Positions 1-6,883 of a DNA stretch of 64,000 nt are shown in pieces. The notes beneath the pieces were generated by a model. The model had not been told where the DNA came from. It searched no databases and worked only from the letters and a program-made list of their open reading frames with translations. The stretch is from Ruminococcaceae bacterium D5. Its GTDB lineage: Bacteria; Bacillota; Clostridia; Oscillospirales; Ruminococcaceae. The stretch spans positions 1 to 64,000 of the forward strand of contig FORK01000009.1 of NCBI GenBank assembly GCA_900113995.1, read 5' to 3'. A program made the translations under genes and the position numbers. How positions within the stretch are numbered: position 1 is the first letter of the stretch; each line of letters opens with the position of its first letter.

Positions 1-198
1 GTCAAAACCCGCAGCGCCGAGGATCATCGGGTCTTTTTTCTGACGGTCAGCGAGCCGGTCGCCCAGGCACTGGGAGCCTGCGACCGCCCCTTTGAACGGG
101 CGGCGCGGCTGGTGGAGGAGCGGTTCACCCCTCAGGAAATCGAAGCTTTCTGTGAAATTCTCGGAATTTTCAGCGCCGAATACGGCAAAGGATTTTAA
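1..198 (+). CDS. MarR-family transcriptional regulator, C-terminal part
   Basis: The reading frame is open from the first base and ends at a TAA at 196-198, giving 65 residues of the C-terminal half of a MarR-type regulator. The visible part has the end of the winged-helix wing (EDHRVFFLTVSEPV) followed by a helical dimerisation tail ending in EYGKGF. The DNA-recognition helix lies outside the window. The stop is 4 bases before the start of a MATE exporter, so the two are almost certainly co-transcribed. MarR-type repressors next to MATE pumps (MepR/MepA-like pairs) usually repress the pump until a drug-like ligand binds; that role is inferred from context. Confidence 0.8.
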   Translation, partial: VKTRSAEDHRVFFLTVSEPVAQALGACDRPFERAARLVEERFTPQEIEAFCEILGIFSAEYGKGF

Positions 199-202
199 CG
201 AT

Positions 203-1561
203 ATGATGCAGCACAACCAGATTTATGAACAGCTCATGCCCGGGCGGCTTTTTGCCCGCTGCGCTTTTCCGAGCATGGTCAGCATGGCGGTGACCTCTCT
301 CTATACGGTGGCGGACGGAATATTTGTCGGCCGGATGATCGGCGCCGATGCCCTTGCGGCGATCAACCTGGTGATGCCGCTGATCATCATGAGCTTTGCC
401 CTCGCCGACATGGTCGCGGCGGGTTCCTCGGTGCAGATTTCCATCCGCCTGGGCGAACGCAGGGAGGGAGAGGCCTGCCGCATCTTCAGCTTTTGCAGCC
501 TGCTGATCGTCGCCATCTCCTGCGCAGCCGGAGCCGGCGGCCTTCTGATGGCGGAACCGCTGGTGCGCCTGATGGGCGCCGGAGGCGCGGTGGCGGAGCT
601 GGCGGTTGCTTATCTGCGGGTTTACGCACTCTTCTCTCCGGCTATCATGATCTTTTTCGCGCTGGACAATTACCTGAGAATCTGCGGTCTGGTGCGGTAC
701 AGCATGATGCTCAATGTCCTGACCTCGGTGCTGAACATTTTGCTGGATTTCTGGCTGCTGGTGGTCCTGCGGCGCGGCATCGCGGCGGCGGCACTCGCCT
801 CCTGCCTGAGCCTTGCGCTGGGAACCCTGCTGGGGCTGCTTCCCTTCCTGATGCGGCGCGACCTTCCGCTGCGGTTTCAGCACGGGCGGCTGCCGCTGCG
901 GATGGTCGCCAGCATCCTCGCCAACGGAAGCTCGGAATTTTTCTCGAATATCTCCGGTTCGGTCCTGATGATTATTCTCAACACGGTGCTGCTGCGGCTG
1001 TCCGGTTCCCTCGCGGTGGCGGCCTTCTCGATCGTCATGTATGTTGACAGCGTGGTGAAGTCGCTGCTTTTCGGCATGGCCGACTCGCTTCAGCCCGCCC
1101 TCAGCTACAATTACGGGGCGGGAAACCGCAAGCGCATCCTCGCGCTCGAAAGGTGGGTGCTCGGTGCGGCGGCCCTGCTTTCGGCGGCCACCATGCTCTG
1201 GATGCTGCTCGGCGGAGAGCAGATTCTTGCCCTCTTCGTCCGGACCAGCGACCCCGCCCTGCTGGCGATGAGCATCCGGGCGATGCGGCTCTTCTCGCTC
1301 TCCTATCTGTTCAGCTGGGCGGGGATAGCACTGAGCAGCTTCTTCACCGCTCTCAACCGCCCTGTCTTTTCGCTGGTTATGGCCTTCTGTCAGACCCTTG
1401 CCTTTCCGCTGTTCTGTCTGACGCTCCTGTCGTCCCTGCTCGGACTCGACGGGGTTTGGCTGACCGCGGCGGCGGCCGGGGCGCTTTCCACCCTGCTGGC
1501 GGCCGCCCTGCTTTTGTTCGTGCTTCGCGGTCTGCGCCGTCAGGAATCCCCCAGGCAGTAA
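203..1561 (+). CDS. MATE-family multidrug/Na+ exporter
   Basis: This encodes a 452-residue polytopic membrane protein with about 12 hydrophobic segments in two homologous halves, as expected for MATE antiporters. The N-terminal half has the typical stretch SLYTVADGIFVGRMIGADAL and the C-terminal half the related ALSYNYGAGNRKR. MATE pumps export cationic drugs or metabolites in exchange for Na+ or H+. The frame is open further upstream, but the ATG at 203 is preferred because it follows an AAAGGA and leaves the preceding marR stop 4 bases away. A symmetrical terminator follows immediately. The substrate cannot be deduced. Confidence 0.9.
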   Translation: MMQHNQIYEQLMPGRLFARCAFPSMVSMAVTSLYTVADGIFVGRMIGADALAAINLVMPLIIMSFALADMVAAGSSVQISIRLGERREGEACRIFSFCSLLIVAISCAAGAGGLLMAEPLVRLMGAGGAVAELAVAYLRVYALFSPAIMIFFALDNYLRICGLVRYSMMLNVLTSVLNILLDFWLLVVLRRGIAAAALASCLSLALGTLLGLLPFLMRRDLPLRFQHGRLPLRMVASILANGSSEFFSNISGSVLMIILNTVLLRLSGSLAVAAFSIVMYVDSVVKSLLFGMADSLQPALSYNYGAGNRKRILALERWVLGAAALLSAATMLWMLLGGEQILALFVRTSDPALLAMSIRAMRLFSLSYLFSWAGIALSSFFTALNRPVFSLVMAFCQTLAFPLFCLTLLSSLLGLDGVWLTAAAAGALSTLLAAALLLFVLRGLRRQESPRQ

Positions 1562-1588
1562 AAAAGAGGCCGTACGGCCTCTTTTTTC
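1561..1588. terminator. Bidirectional rho-independent terminator
   Basis: A perfect inverted repeat (arm AGAGGCCG) is flanked by A6 on one side and T6 on the other. It separates the MATE gene from the convergent transporter gene and can serve both. Confidence 0.85.
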
Positions 1589-1594
1589 TATGCT

Positions 1595-2710
1595 TCAGAG
1601 CAGCCTTGCGGCGAGCGGAAGCAGCAGCGCCAGCCCCGCCAGATTGGCCAGGGTAAAGGCGGCGAGGAAAGGCAGCGCCCGCGCGCCCTCGGCGCGCAGA
1701 TAGAGCCGCAGGGAAATCAGGCTTGCCAGCGAAGCAATCGGTGTGCCGAGTCCCCCGACGTTCACACCCATCAGCAGACCGCGCCAGTCTCCGGTGAAAC
1801 CGGAGAGCAGCACCGCCGCCGGGACGTTGCTGATCACCTGGCTGGCGAGCGCCGAGGAAATCAAGGTGCTTTGAGAGAGCAGGGCGGTGAGCGCCTCCCG
1901 CACAGGGGCGATCCGGCCGAGGTTCCCCGCGAAAACAAAAAAGCAGGCGAAGGTGAGCAGCAGACTGTAATCCACCTTCGGCAGCAGGCGCGGCGCGAAT
2001 GCCGCCATACAGAGCAGGACGGCGGCAGCCAGCAGGCCGTAATGCAGCACCCGGAACACCGAGAGCAGACAGCAGGCGAATAATCCTGCCCAGAGCCGGA
2101 GGCCCGCCCTGTCGAGGCGGACCTGTTCCCGGAAATGGACCTCAACTGTTTCGCGGCGGGTCCAGAGGGCGGCAGCCGAGAGCGCCAGCAGGCTTGTGAG
2201 CGCCAGCGGGAGGACGGCGGGGAAAAACTGCCCCGGTGTAAGGCGGTAGCAAGCGTAAAGGAAGAGATTCTGCGGATTCCCGACCGGCGTGGCCATGCTG
2301 CCGAGATTAGCCGCCAGCGTCTGAAGCACCACTGTGCGGATCAGCAGGTCCCGCCGTCCAGTCAGGCCGAGCACAAGAATGGCGAACGGAACGAAGGTGA
2401 TCAGCGAAACGTCATTGGTCACCAGCATCGAGCAGAAGAAGGGCAGCAGGACCAGCACCAGCAGCAAAAGCCGCACCTGCCTGCGTCCCGAAAGCAGCCT
2501 CTGGGCGAGCGCGGCAAAAAGCCCGCACTGCTGCATGCCCAGAACCACCGCCATCAGGCAGAAGAGCAGACAGAGCACCCGCAGGTCAAAATAGCCCAGA
2601 TACTCCCGGTCGGGCGGGACAAAGGGCATCGAGCAGACGGCGCAGAACGCCGCAATGCAGAGGACCGCCTCCCTGCGCAGCAGAGCCGCAGCCTGTGAAA
2701 TCAGCCGCAT
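1595..2710 (-). CDS. SLC13/ArsB-type (ion transporter superfamily) anion permease
   Basis: A 371-residue membrane protein with roughly 10-11 hydrophobic segments. It shows the two hairpin-loop signatures of the ion-transporter fold shared by ArsB, NhaD and CitM proteins: TNDVSLITFVPFAI and NLGSMATPVGNPQN in the first half, QVISNVPAAVLL and GVNVGGLGTPIAS in the second. Family members move di- or tricarboxylates, sulfate, arsenite or Na+; the substrate is not evident here. The ATG at 2710 is chosen because an AGGAGG lies 7 bases upstream, although the frame runs further. It stands alone, convergent to the MATE gene. Confidence 0.85.
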   Translation of the reverse strand: MRLISQAAALLRREAVLCIAAFCAVCSMPFVPPDREYLGYFDLRVLCLLFCLMAVVLGMQQCGLFAALAQRLLSGRRQVRLLLLVLVLLPFFCSMLVTNDVSLITFVPFAILVLGLTGRRDLLIRTVVLQTLAANLGSMATPVGNPQNLFLYACYRLTPGQFFPAVLPLALTSLLALSAAALWTRRETVEVHFREQVRLDRAGLRLWAGLFACCLLSVFRVLHYGLLAAAVLLCMAAFAPRLLPKVDYSLLLTFACFFVFAGNLGRIAPVREALTALLSQSTLISSALASQVISNVPAAVLLSGFTGDWRGLLMGVNVGGLGTPIASLASLISLRLYLRAEGARALPFLAAFTLANLAGLALLLPLAARLL

Positions 2711-2786
2711 AAAAGCCTCCTGTTTCCCGGCGGGCGCGGGCCGTCCCCGGGTGGATTTTTGCTGTTTTCGCGCCGGGCGGCGTGGA

Positions 2787-3191
2787 TCAGATGCCGTCCG
2801 GCGCGCCCGTCCCCGCAAGCAGCTCCCGCTGCATCTTTTTGGTCAGCGTCCCGAAAACCAGCCGGTAGGATTCGTCGATCATCTGCCGCAGCAGGCTGTC
2901 GGGCAGCGTCCCTCCGAGGTCGATGGAGTTCCAGCAGCGTTTATCGGTATAAAATCCGGGCAGAACTTCGGGATGCTCCCTGCGGTAAAGCTCGGCCAGC
3001 ATGGGATCGCATTTGAGAGTCAGCAGATTCCGGCCCGCATATTCGGCGCTGTAATGCGCGCCGGGGCAGAGGGTTGCAGCAAAGAGCCTGCTGCCCACCT
3101 GATAGCGCTGCCACTGCCATTCGATCTTAAAATCGGTGGTGGCTCCGGGTTTCGAAAGCAGGTAGCCGTTCAGCCAGTCGTATCGATTCAA
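2787..3191 (-). CDS. MmcQ/YjbR family protein (TTG start)
   Basis: A 134-residue protein of the MmcQ/YjbR family, a small double-wing DNA-binding-like fold related to CyaY. Recognisable features are FKIEWQWQRYQVGSRLFA, the strand LLTLKCDPMLAELYR, and PGFYTDKRCWNSIDLGG with the conserved W-x-S/T motif near the C-terminus. No ATG is available; a TTG at 3191 follows GGGAGG with good spacing, and translation begins MNRYDWLNGYLLSKPG, which matches the family N-terminus. Function in the cell is not established for the family. The LysR gene upstream points the same way. Confidence 0.85.
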   Translation of the reverse strand: MNRYDWLNGYLLSKPGATTDFKIEWQWQRYQVGSRLFAATLCPGAHYSAEYAGRNLLTLKCDPMLAELYRREHPEVLPGFYTDKRCWNSIDLGGTLPDSLLRQMIDESYRLVFGTLTKKMQRELLAGTGAPDGI

Positions 3192-3239
3192 TTTTATTCC
3201 TCCCTGTTTGATGTGGTACAGCGTCGGGACGGGGCCTCC

Positions 3240-4205
3240 TCAGCCAAGCAGCGGGGGCGGAGCCTCCCAGCGGGGCACGCCGGAGTGGTCCTTCCGCACC
3301 CGGAACCGTTCTGAGTGGATGCGGTCCTCCGCCAGAAAAGCCTGTACATAGTCGAGGAAGGCCTGCGCTAGCGCCGTGGGACGGCGATCCCGAAGCCGCA
3401 CCATCACATACTGCGCCCGGCGGGCCGGACCGATGATGACCCTCGACACCACGAGGTCGTTGGGTGTGTAGGTGGTCTGCGGAAAGATGCTTACCCCCAC
3501 TCCCTGCTCGGTCAGGGCAACCGCGTCGAGATAGTTGGACATCTCGCAGAGAATCTCCGGCTCGGCGCCGATCTCCCCGAACCACTGCCGGATCGCCTGA
3601 ATGCGGGACCGGCGTGACGGTACGATGAGAGGCTGTCCCACCAGCCTCGCCAGAGGGATGGAATCTCCCGGCAGCGCCGCGAGCGGATTAGCGCGCGGCA
3701 GGATAGCAACCCAAGGCTCTTCTCCCACCACAAATCCGTCGAGGTGCTCGGTGTCGTAGGGTGCGGCGATCACCGCGAGGTCGGCCAGCCCCTTTTGCAG
3801 CCGGTCGAGCACATCGTCGCTGCTGCCGTTCCAAAGGCGGTAGCGCACCAGCGGAAATTCGTCGCGGAAGCCCGCGATCCAGCGCGCGCAGAGAAACGGC
3901 GCCCGTCCCTCCACCATTCCCAGATCAAGGGTGCCGGCGATGCCGTTTTTCATCTCCCGGATTTCCTGCCGGGCCTTTTCCGCGAGGTCAAGAAGCTCAT
4001 TCGCCCGGCGCAGCAGCGCGGCCCCCTCCTCGGTGAGCTGGAGCCTCCGCTTGCCCCGCACAAAGAGCGGAGCGCCCAGCTCCTCCTCCAGCAGCCGGAG
4101 CTGATGGCTCAGCGGCGGCTGGCTCATATGGAGCTTCTGCGCCGCGCGGGTGATGTTCAGCTCCTGGGCGGCGACGGTAAAATAGCGCAGCGTCCGCAGA
4201 TCCAT
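3240..4205 (-). CDS. LysR-family transcriptional regulator
   Basis: 321 residues: an N-terminal winged helix-turn-helix (MDLRTLRYFTVAAQELNITR, then AAQKLHMSQPPLSHQLRLLE) and a C-terminal periplasmic-binding-like effector domain (TLDLGMVEGRAPFLCARW onward). LysR proteins usually regulate the divergent neighbour and themselves in response to a small molecule. The start at 4205 is preferred over an ATG nine codons upstream because AGGAGG sits 8 bases before it. The divergent region holds a large inverted repeat and then only very short reading frames ending in a terminator, so the usual target gene is missing or tiny. Confidence 0.92.
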   Translation of the reverse strand: MDLRTLRYFTVAAQELNITRAAQKLHMSQPPLSHQLRLLEEELGAPLFVRGKRRLQLTEEGAALLRRANELLDLAEKARQEIREMKNGIAGTLDLGMVEGRAPFLCARWIAGFRDEFPLVRYRLWNGSSDDVLDRLQKGLADLAVIAAPYDTEHLDGFVVGEEPWVAILPRANPLAALPGDSIPLARLVGQPLIVPSRRSRIQAIRQWFGEIGAEPEILCEMSNYLDAVALTEQGVGVSIFPQTTYTPNDLVVSRVIIGPARRAQYVMVRLRDRRPTALAQAFLDYVQAFLAEDRIHSERFRVRKDHSGVPRWEAPPPLLG

Positions 4206-4221
4206 CCCGATTCCTCCTGTC

Positions 4222-4303
4222 GGCTTTATCATATCAAAAAAATATCATAAAGGCAATGATAGATGTATTTCCTTTTTTAAAAAGGCGGTGTTATGATAAA
4301 GCC
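4222..4303. promoter_or_regulatory. Nested inverted-repeat operator of the LysR gene
   Basis: An 11-bp arm GGCTTTATCAT at 4222-4232 is repeated exactly inverted as ATGATAAAGCC at 4293-4303. Inside it, TATCAT (4243-4248) and ATGATA (4256-4261) form a second inverted repeat with a 7-bp spacer, the T-N11-A geometry typical of LysR boxes. The block starts 17 bp upstream of the lysR start codon. I infer that it is the LysR binding region. Confidence 0.6.
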
Positions 4304-4479
4304 ATCGAAAGGGAGAGCAAAAAATCCCCTCAACACCGATTGAAACGAAAGAAAGGTCCCGAAAATAAAAAAGATACTGGAAGCTGTCGCCCATACGCTC
4401 GATCTGTACTACCGGACTTGCTCGGCAAATTTCTGAACGCCGCCCATTCATACTTTGGCACAGCAAGCAGGAGCCTGTC

Positions 4480-4542
4480 ATGGAAAAACTGTTTTCCCTC
4501 TTGAAAGAATATTACCGCTCCTTCGGCATTGACATCGACTGA
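4480..4542 (+). CDS. Possible 20-residue peptide, divergent from lysR
   Basis: A very short frame, MEKLFSLLKEYYRSFGIDID, begins with ATG behind a CAGGAG and ends 20 bp before a strong terminator at 4563-4600. A second short frame just upstream (4365-4436, reading KKILEAVAHTLDLYY) lacks a normal start codon. Both are amphipathic and charged. They lie where the divergent target of the LysR regulator would be expected. Not a recognised gene; it may be a remnant or chance. Confidence 0.3.
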   Translation: MEKLFSLLKEYYRSFGIDID

Positions 4543-4562
4543 ACACGTTGGAGATCAACCAG

Positions 4563-4602
4563 GGACGCCCCGGCACCAGCCTGCCGGGGCGTCCGTTTTT
4601 GT
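4563..4602 (+). terminator. Rho-independent terminator
   Basis: A 13-bp stem (GGACGCCCCGGCA with its complement TGCCGGGGCGTCC) has a 6-nt loop and is followed by TTTTT. It ends a short transcript running away from lysR. Between here and 4815 I see no gene. Confidence 0.85.
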
Positions 4603-4814
4603 CTGACGGCTGATCGTTTTTCTAAACCCGAGCCGGCAGGTTTCCCGAAGGGTGCACTTTCCCGATGCCTCTCTCATGCAGCGGTGTATTACTTTTTGCA
4701 TTGCTTGGTAGTATCAAATCATCGTGGCTATCATGCGGTCTTTCGGAATTCTTATTAAATATCGCTGGATCTTGTTGTCTGCCGTTTTGCCTGAATGAAC
4801 AGCAAAGTGCATTA

Positions 4815-4868
4815 AAAACAAAAAGAGACGCCCGGAATTCGGCTTGTTTAAGCCATTTTTCGGGCGTT
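4815..4868 (-). terminator. Displaced terminator of tRNA-Gly
   Basis: On the minus strand ACGCCCG pairs with CGGGCGT around an inner hairpin (GGCTT/AAGCC) and is followed by a T-rich run. It lies directly downstream of the displaced tRNA 3' end at 4874-4898, so before integration it would have terminated the tRNA-Gly gene. That history is inferred. Confidence 0.6.
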
Positions 4869-4873
4869 CATTG

Positions 4874-4898
4874 TGGAGCAGGTAACGGGATTCGAACC
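4874..4898. repeat. Left attachment site (copy of tRNA-Gly 3' end)
   Basis: These 25 bp (beginning TGGAGCAGGTAACGGG) equal 13703-13727, which covers the CCA end, acceptor 3' strand and T-arm of the intact tRNA-Gly. Flanks diverge at once on both sides, as expected for an attachment core. Confidence 0.85.
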
Positions 4899-5053
4899 GA
4901 GTTTATCACATATTCAAGCCAAATTCAGCGCTGTTTTGCATCGTTTTTACCCCTAAAATCAAGCGCGAAATTTTCCTGACAATCCCCCAATTTTTGACCG
5001 AGTAAAAAAGTATGGGTTAAAAAACGGGTTGCATTTCAACTGCTCATCAAAAG

Positions 5054-5527
5054 CTATTGAGCCTTTGCAAGCCCCTGCAAAATTGCTGTGTGCTGCATGA
5101 TCGTCAATTCGGCCGTGCGGAGCCTTTCGCGGAGATCATCCATCTGCGCGGCCCGGTCATTGGCCTTGTCCAACTTCGCGGCAATATCCCCATACTGTTC
5201 CGCAATCACCTGAATTTGATGTTGCTGCTTCTCGACCAGCACCCGAGTATATCGGACATCAGTTTCTAGGCCCTCCATGCGCTGTTCCACACCGCCTAAC
5301 CGCTGATCTAGGCCGCCTATGCGCTGTTCCACACCGCCTAACCGCTGATCTAGGCCGTCTATACATTGCTCCATGCCGCTTAGCCGCTGATCTAGGCCGC
5401 CTATGCGCTGTTCCACGCCGCCTAACCGCTGTTCAACGCCGTCCAACTGTTTCGTAATAGGCTGTATTGCTGTTCCAATTTCCTCCCGCATCATATCGCG
5501 GAGGGCCTGCATTTCTTCTCTTGTCAT
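5054..5527 (-). CDS. Heptad-repeat coiled-coil protein
   Basis: A 157-residue protein without a recognisable catalytic domain. Residues about 28-85 are a run of seven-residue units alternating GGVEQRI and GGLDQRL, encoded by a 42-bp DNA repeat present about three and a half times. The rest is also strongly helical and charged (VLVEKQQHQIQVIAEQYGD). A long parallel coiled coil is the likely structure. The unit is a multiple of three, so copy-number change would lengthen or shorten the coil in frame. It is co-directional with, and 76 bp downstream of, the RHH gene but has its own promoter-like sequence. Function unknown. Confidence 0.75.
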   Translation of the reverse strand: MTREEMQALRDMMREEIGTAIQPITKQLDGVEQRLGGVEQRIGGLDQRLSGMEQCIDGLDQRLGGVEQRIGGLDQRLGGVEQRMEGLETDVRYTRVLVEKQQHQIQVIAEQYGDIAAKLDKANDRAAQMDDLRERLRTAELTIMQHTAILQGLAKAQ

Positions 5528-5557
5528 ATCCTCAAATCCTTTCTTCGGATCGTCACC

Positions 5558-5586
5558 ATTGTACCATCAAAGCGCAATGACCGCAA
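5558..5586 (-). promoter_or_regulatory. Sigma-A-like promoter of the coiled-coil gene
   Basis: On the minus strand a TTGCGG (-35, 5581-5586) and TACAAT (-10, 5558-5563) are separated by 17 bp, upstream of a start codon at 5527. Confidence 0.6.
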
Positions 5587-5603
5587 TGCCCTGATTATAA
5601 ATT

Positions 5604-5798
5604 TCACTCATGGGCCGCGTCGCCGTCTCGCTCGATGGTCTCGCGGATCGCCCGGCCGATAAAGCCATTCACGCTTTCGCCCTTCTTTTCGGCGTGGGCC
5701 TGAATGGCTTCTTTTTCGCCCTTTGGCACCGTTAAGTTGATACGGTCGTAGGCTTTTGCGTTCCATTTGTTTTTGCTTACTGTACTGGCTTTTCCCAT
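5604..5798 (-). CDS. Ribbon-helix-helix (Arc-type) protein
   Basis: 64 residues. After a basic N-terminus (MGKASTVSKNKWNAKAYD) comes the short strand RINLTVPKG followed by two helices, EKEAIQAHAEKKG and SVNGFIGRAIRETIERD, the standard RHH arrangement. Such proteins dimerise and insert the strand pair in the DNA major groove, often repressing their own promoter or acting in partition, mobilisation or as antitoxins. The start follows AGGAGG. Three near-identical palindromes lie just upstream, covering its own promoter and a divergent one, so autorepression is the simplest reading. No toxin gene is next to it. Confidence 0.85.
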   Translation of the reverse strand: MGKASTVSKNKWNAKAYDRINLTVPKGEKEAIQAHAEKKGESVNGFIGRAIRETIERDGDAAHE

Positions 5799-5844
5799 GC
5801 TTTCAGCCTCCTAACCGGACGGGCACAAATAGCCGCGTCTCTTC

Positions 5845-5962
5845 CAGTATGGTTATATTTTAGCAGAATTTTAATACTTGCACAAGTACAAAATTCAACA
5901 ATTATACTTGTGCAAGTTTGGTGTTCCTGTCAATTGAAATACTTGCGCAAGTAAGATATAAT
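5845..5962. promoter_or_regulatory. Divergent promoters with three RHH-type operators
   Basis: Three sites of the form ACTTG-NN-CAAGT lie at 5876-5887, 5906-5917 and 5941-5952. The minus-strand promoter for the RHH gene is TTGTGC, 17 bp, TAAAAT, with its -35 inside the first site. The plus-strand promoter is TTGAAA (5934-5939), 17 bp, TATAAT (5957-5962), with the third site filling the whole spacer. Occupancy would block both promoters. The protein is inferred to be the RHH product. Confidence 0.75.
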
Positions 5963-5977
5963 TAAATTGCAAGGTGA

Positions 5978-6079
5978 GGGACGGCGGCAGCCGAAAGCGT
6001 CGCACAAAGCCCGGGGCAATATCCCTGTGAACCGCTCGAAGAGGTCAGGCATAGACAGGAAGATTCCCCGGGCCGTCCC
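5978..6079 (+). promoter_or_regulatory. Structured 5' leader of the small-gene operon
   Basis: About 15 nt after the TATAAT box, GGGACGG (5978-5984) can pair with CCGTCCC (6073-6079), and CCCGGGG (6010-6016) with CCCCGGG (6066-6072). The two 3' strands are contiguous, so the helices can stack. CCTGT/ACAGG (6024-6028 with 6055-6059) closes an inner hairpin. The fold ends about 10 nt before the AGGAGG of the first gene. It matches no riboswitch class that I recognise. Confidence 0.45.
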
Positions 6080-6100
6080 AAACGAAAGGAGGCTTGCACA

Positions 6101-6244
6101 GTGGAAGGGTTACGAATCAAAACGGCGAGCGGGCAGGAATTCGACGTATCCGGCCCAGTTGGCTACAGCGTCGAATTTAATTGCTACTACTGCGCCGGGG
6201 AGAGCTGGCCCGCCGAGATCGTGAAGGAGGTAAAAAGAGCATGA
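6101..6244 (+). CDS. Small protein with CxxC (GTG start), unknown
   Basis: A 47-residue frame starts with GTG at 6101 behind an AGGAGG and overlaps the next gene by ATGA. The sequence begins VEGLRIKTASGQEFDV and contains FNCYYCAGESWPAEIVKEVK. The C-Y-Y-C pair could bind metal, but nothing else supports this. It has no recognised homologue. The tight coupling to the following gene and the good ribosome site argue that it is translated. Confidence 0.6.
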   Translation: MEGLRIKTASGQEFDVSGPVGYSVEFNCYYCAGESWPAEIVKEVKRA

Positions 6245-6510
6245 GGAAATCAGACTTGCGCCGGGCGCTGGCAGAGTATCAGGAGATCACCGCGCAGCTC
6301 GGAGAGCTGGAAAAGCGCCGCGAGGCGGTAGCCGCGAAAATCAAAAGGCACATGGGTGAAGTTGAGGAAATCCAGATAGACGGCCTGACAGTTCGTTACA
6401 AGCCGGTCACATCCAACCGATTTGACAGCAAAGCTTTTTCGACGATCCACGAAAGCTTATACCGGCAATTTTGCCGGGCTTCGACCGTTAGACGCTTTAC
6501 TGTTGCATGA
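6241..6510 (+). CDS. Phage-type small helical protein, unknown
   Basis: 89 residues starting at the ATG that overlaps the previous stop. The N-terminal two thirds is a charged helix (LAEYQEITAQLGELEKRREA) followed by a short strand region and the ending FDSKAFSTIHESLYRQFC then RRFTVA. Similar endings occur in small proteins of Firmicute phages and islands as far as I recall, but no function is known to me. It is followed after 13 bp by another small gene with its own AAGGAGG. Confidence 0.65.
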   Translation: MRKSDLRRALAEYQEITAQLGELEKRREAVAAKIKRHMGEVEEIQIDGLTVRYKPVTSNRFDSKAFSTIHESLYRQFCRASTVRRFTVA

Positions 6511-6523
6511 AGGAGGGCGCGGC

Positions 6524-6748
6524 ATGGAAACCATCACGCCGGAAGAGGCCGTAAAACTCGCAAGACATAAAACCATCGGAGACATGGCAACAGCAATTTC
6601 CATTGCAAAAGCAAGCGGCCTGCAACCGTCGATGTTTCGCGGGGATGTTTGCGTATCAATGGCAGCAATCACTAACGTATGGCTTGCCGGGAGGGTGCAG
6701 GGCATCCGCGAGGAGAGGGCCAAACGCCGCGCGGCTCTCACGCCATGA
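6524..6748 (+). CDS. Small protein, unknown
   Basis: 74 residues, METITPEEAVKLARHKTIGD at the start and GRVQGIREERAKRRAALTP at the end. The start is fixed by AAGGAGG 7 bases upstream. It is probably the last gene of the three-gene transcript from the operator-controlled promoter near 5960. The sequence is mainly helical with a basic tail. I do not recognise the family. Confidence 0.6.
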   Translation: METITPEEAVKLARHKTIGDMATAISIAKASGLQPSMFRGDVCVSMAAITNVWLAGRVQGIREERAKRRAALTP

Positions 6749-6883
6749 ACGAGCCGCAGCGCCCGCCGCCCCGGGTAATATCCACAGAGTTAGCGCAAGG
6801 ATCAGCCCGCCCGCGTTTCGTGGGCGGGCCTCCTATTTCCCGGCTCTTTGTGAAACGCGCGGCATTGAGTATCTCATATAGCA

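Noticed and set aside
5967-6224. 85-codon frame starting ATGCAAGG-like bases over the structured leader
   Set aside because: It has no ribosome site, overlaps the better supported GTG-start gene at 6101 in another frame, and its product is compositionally unnatural.
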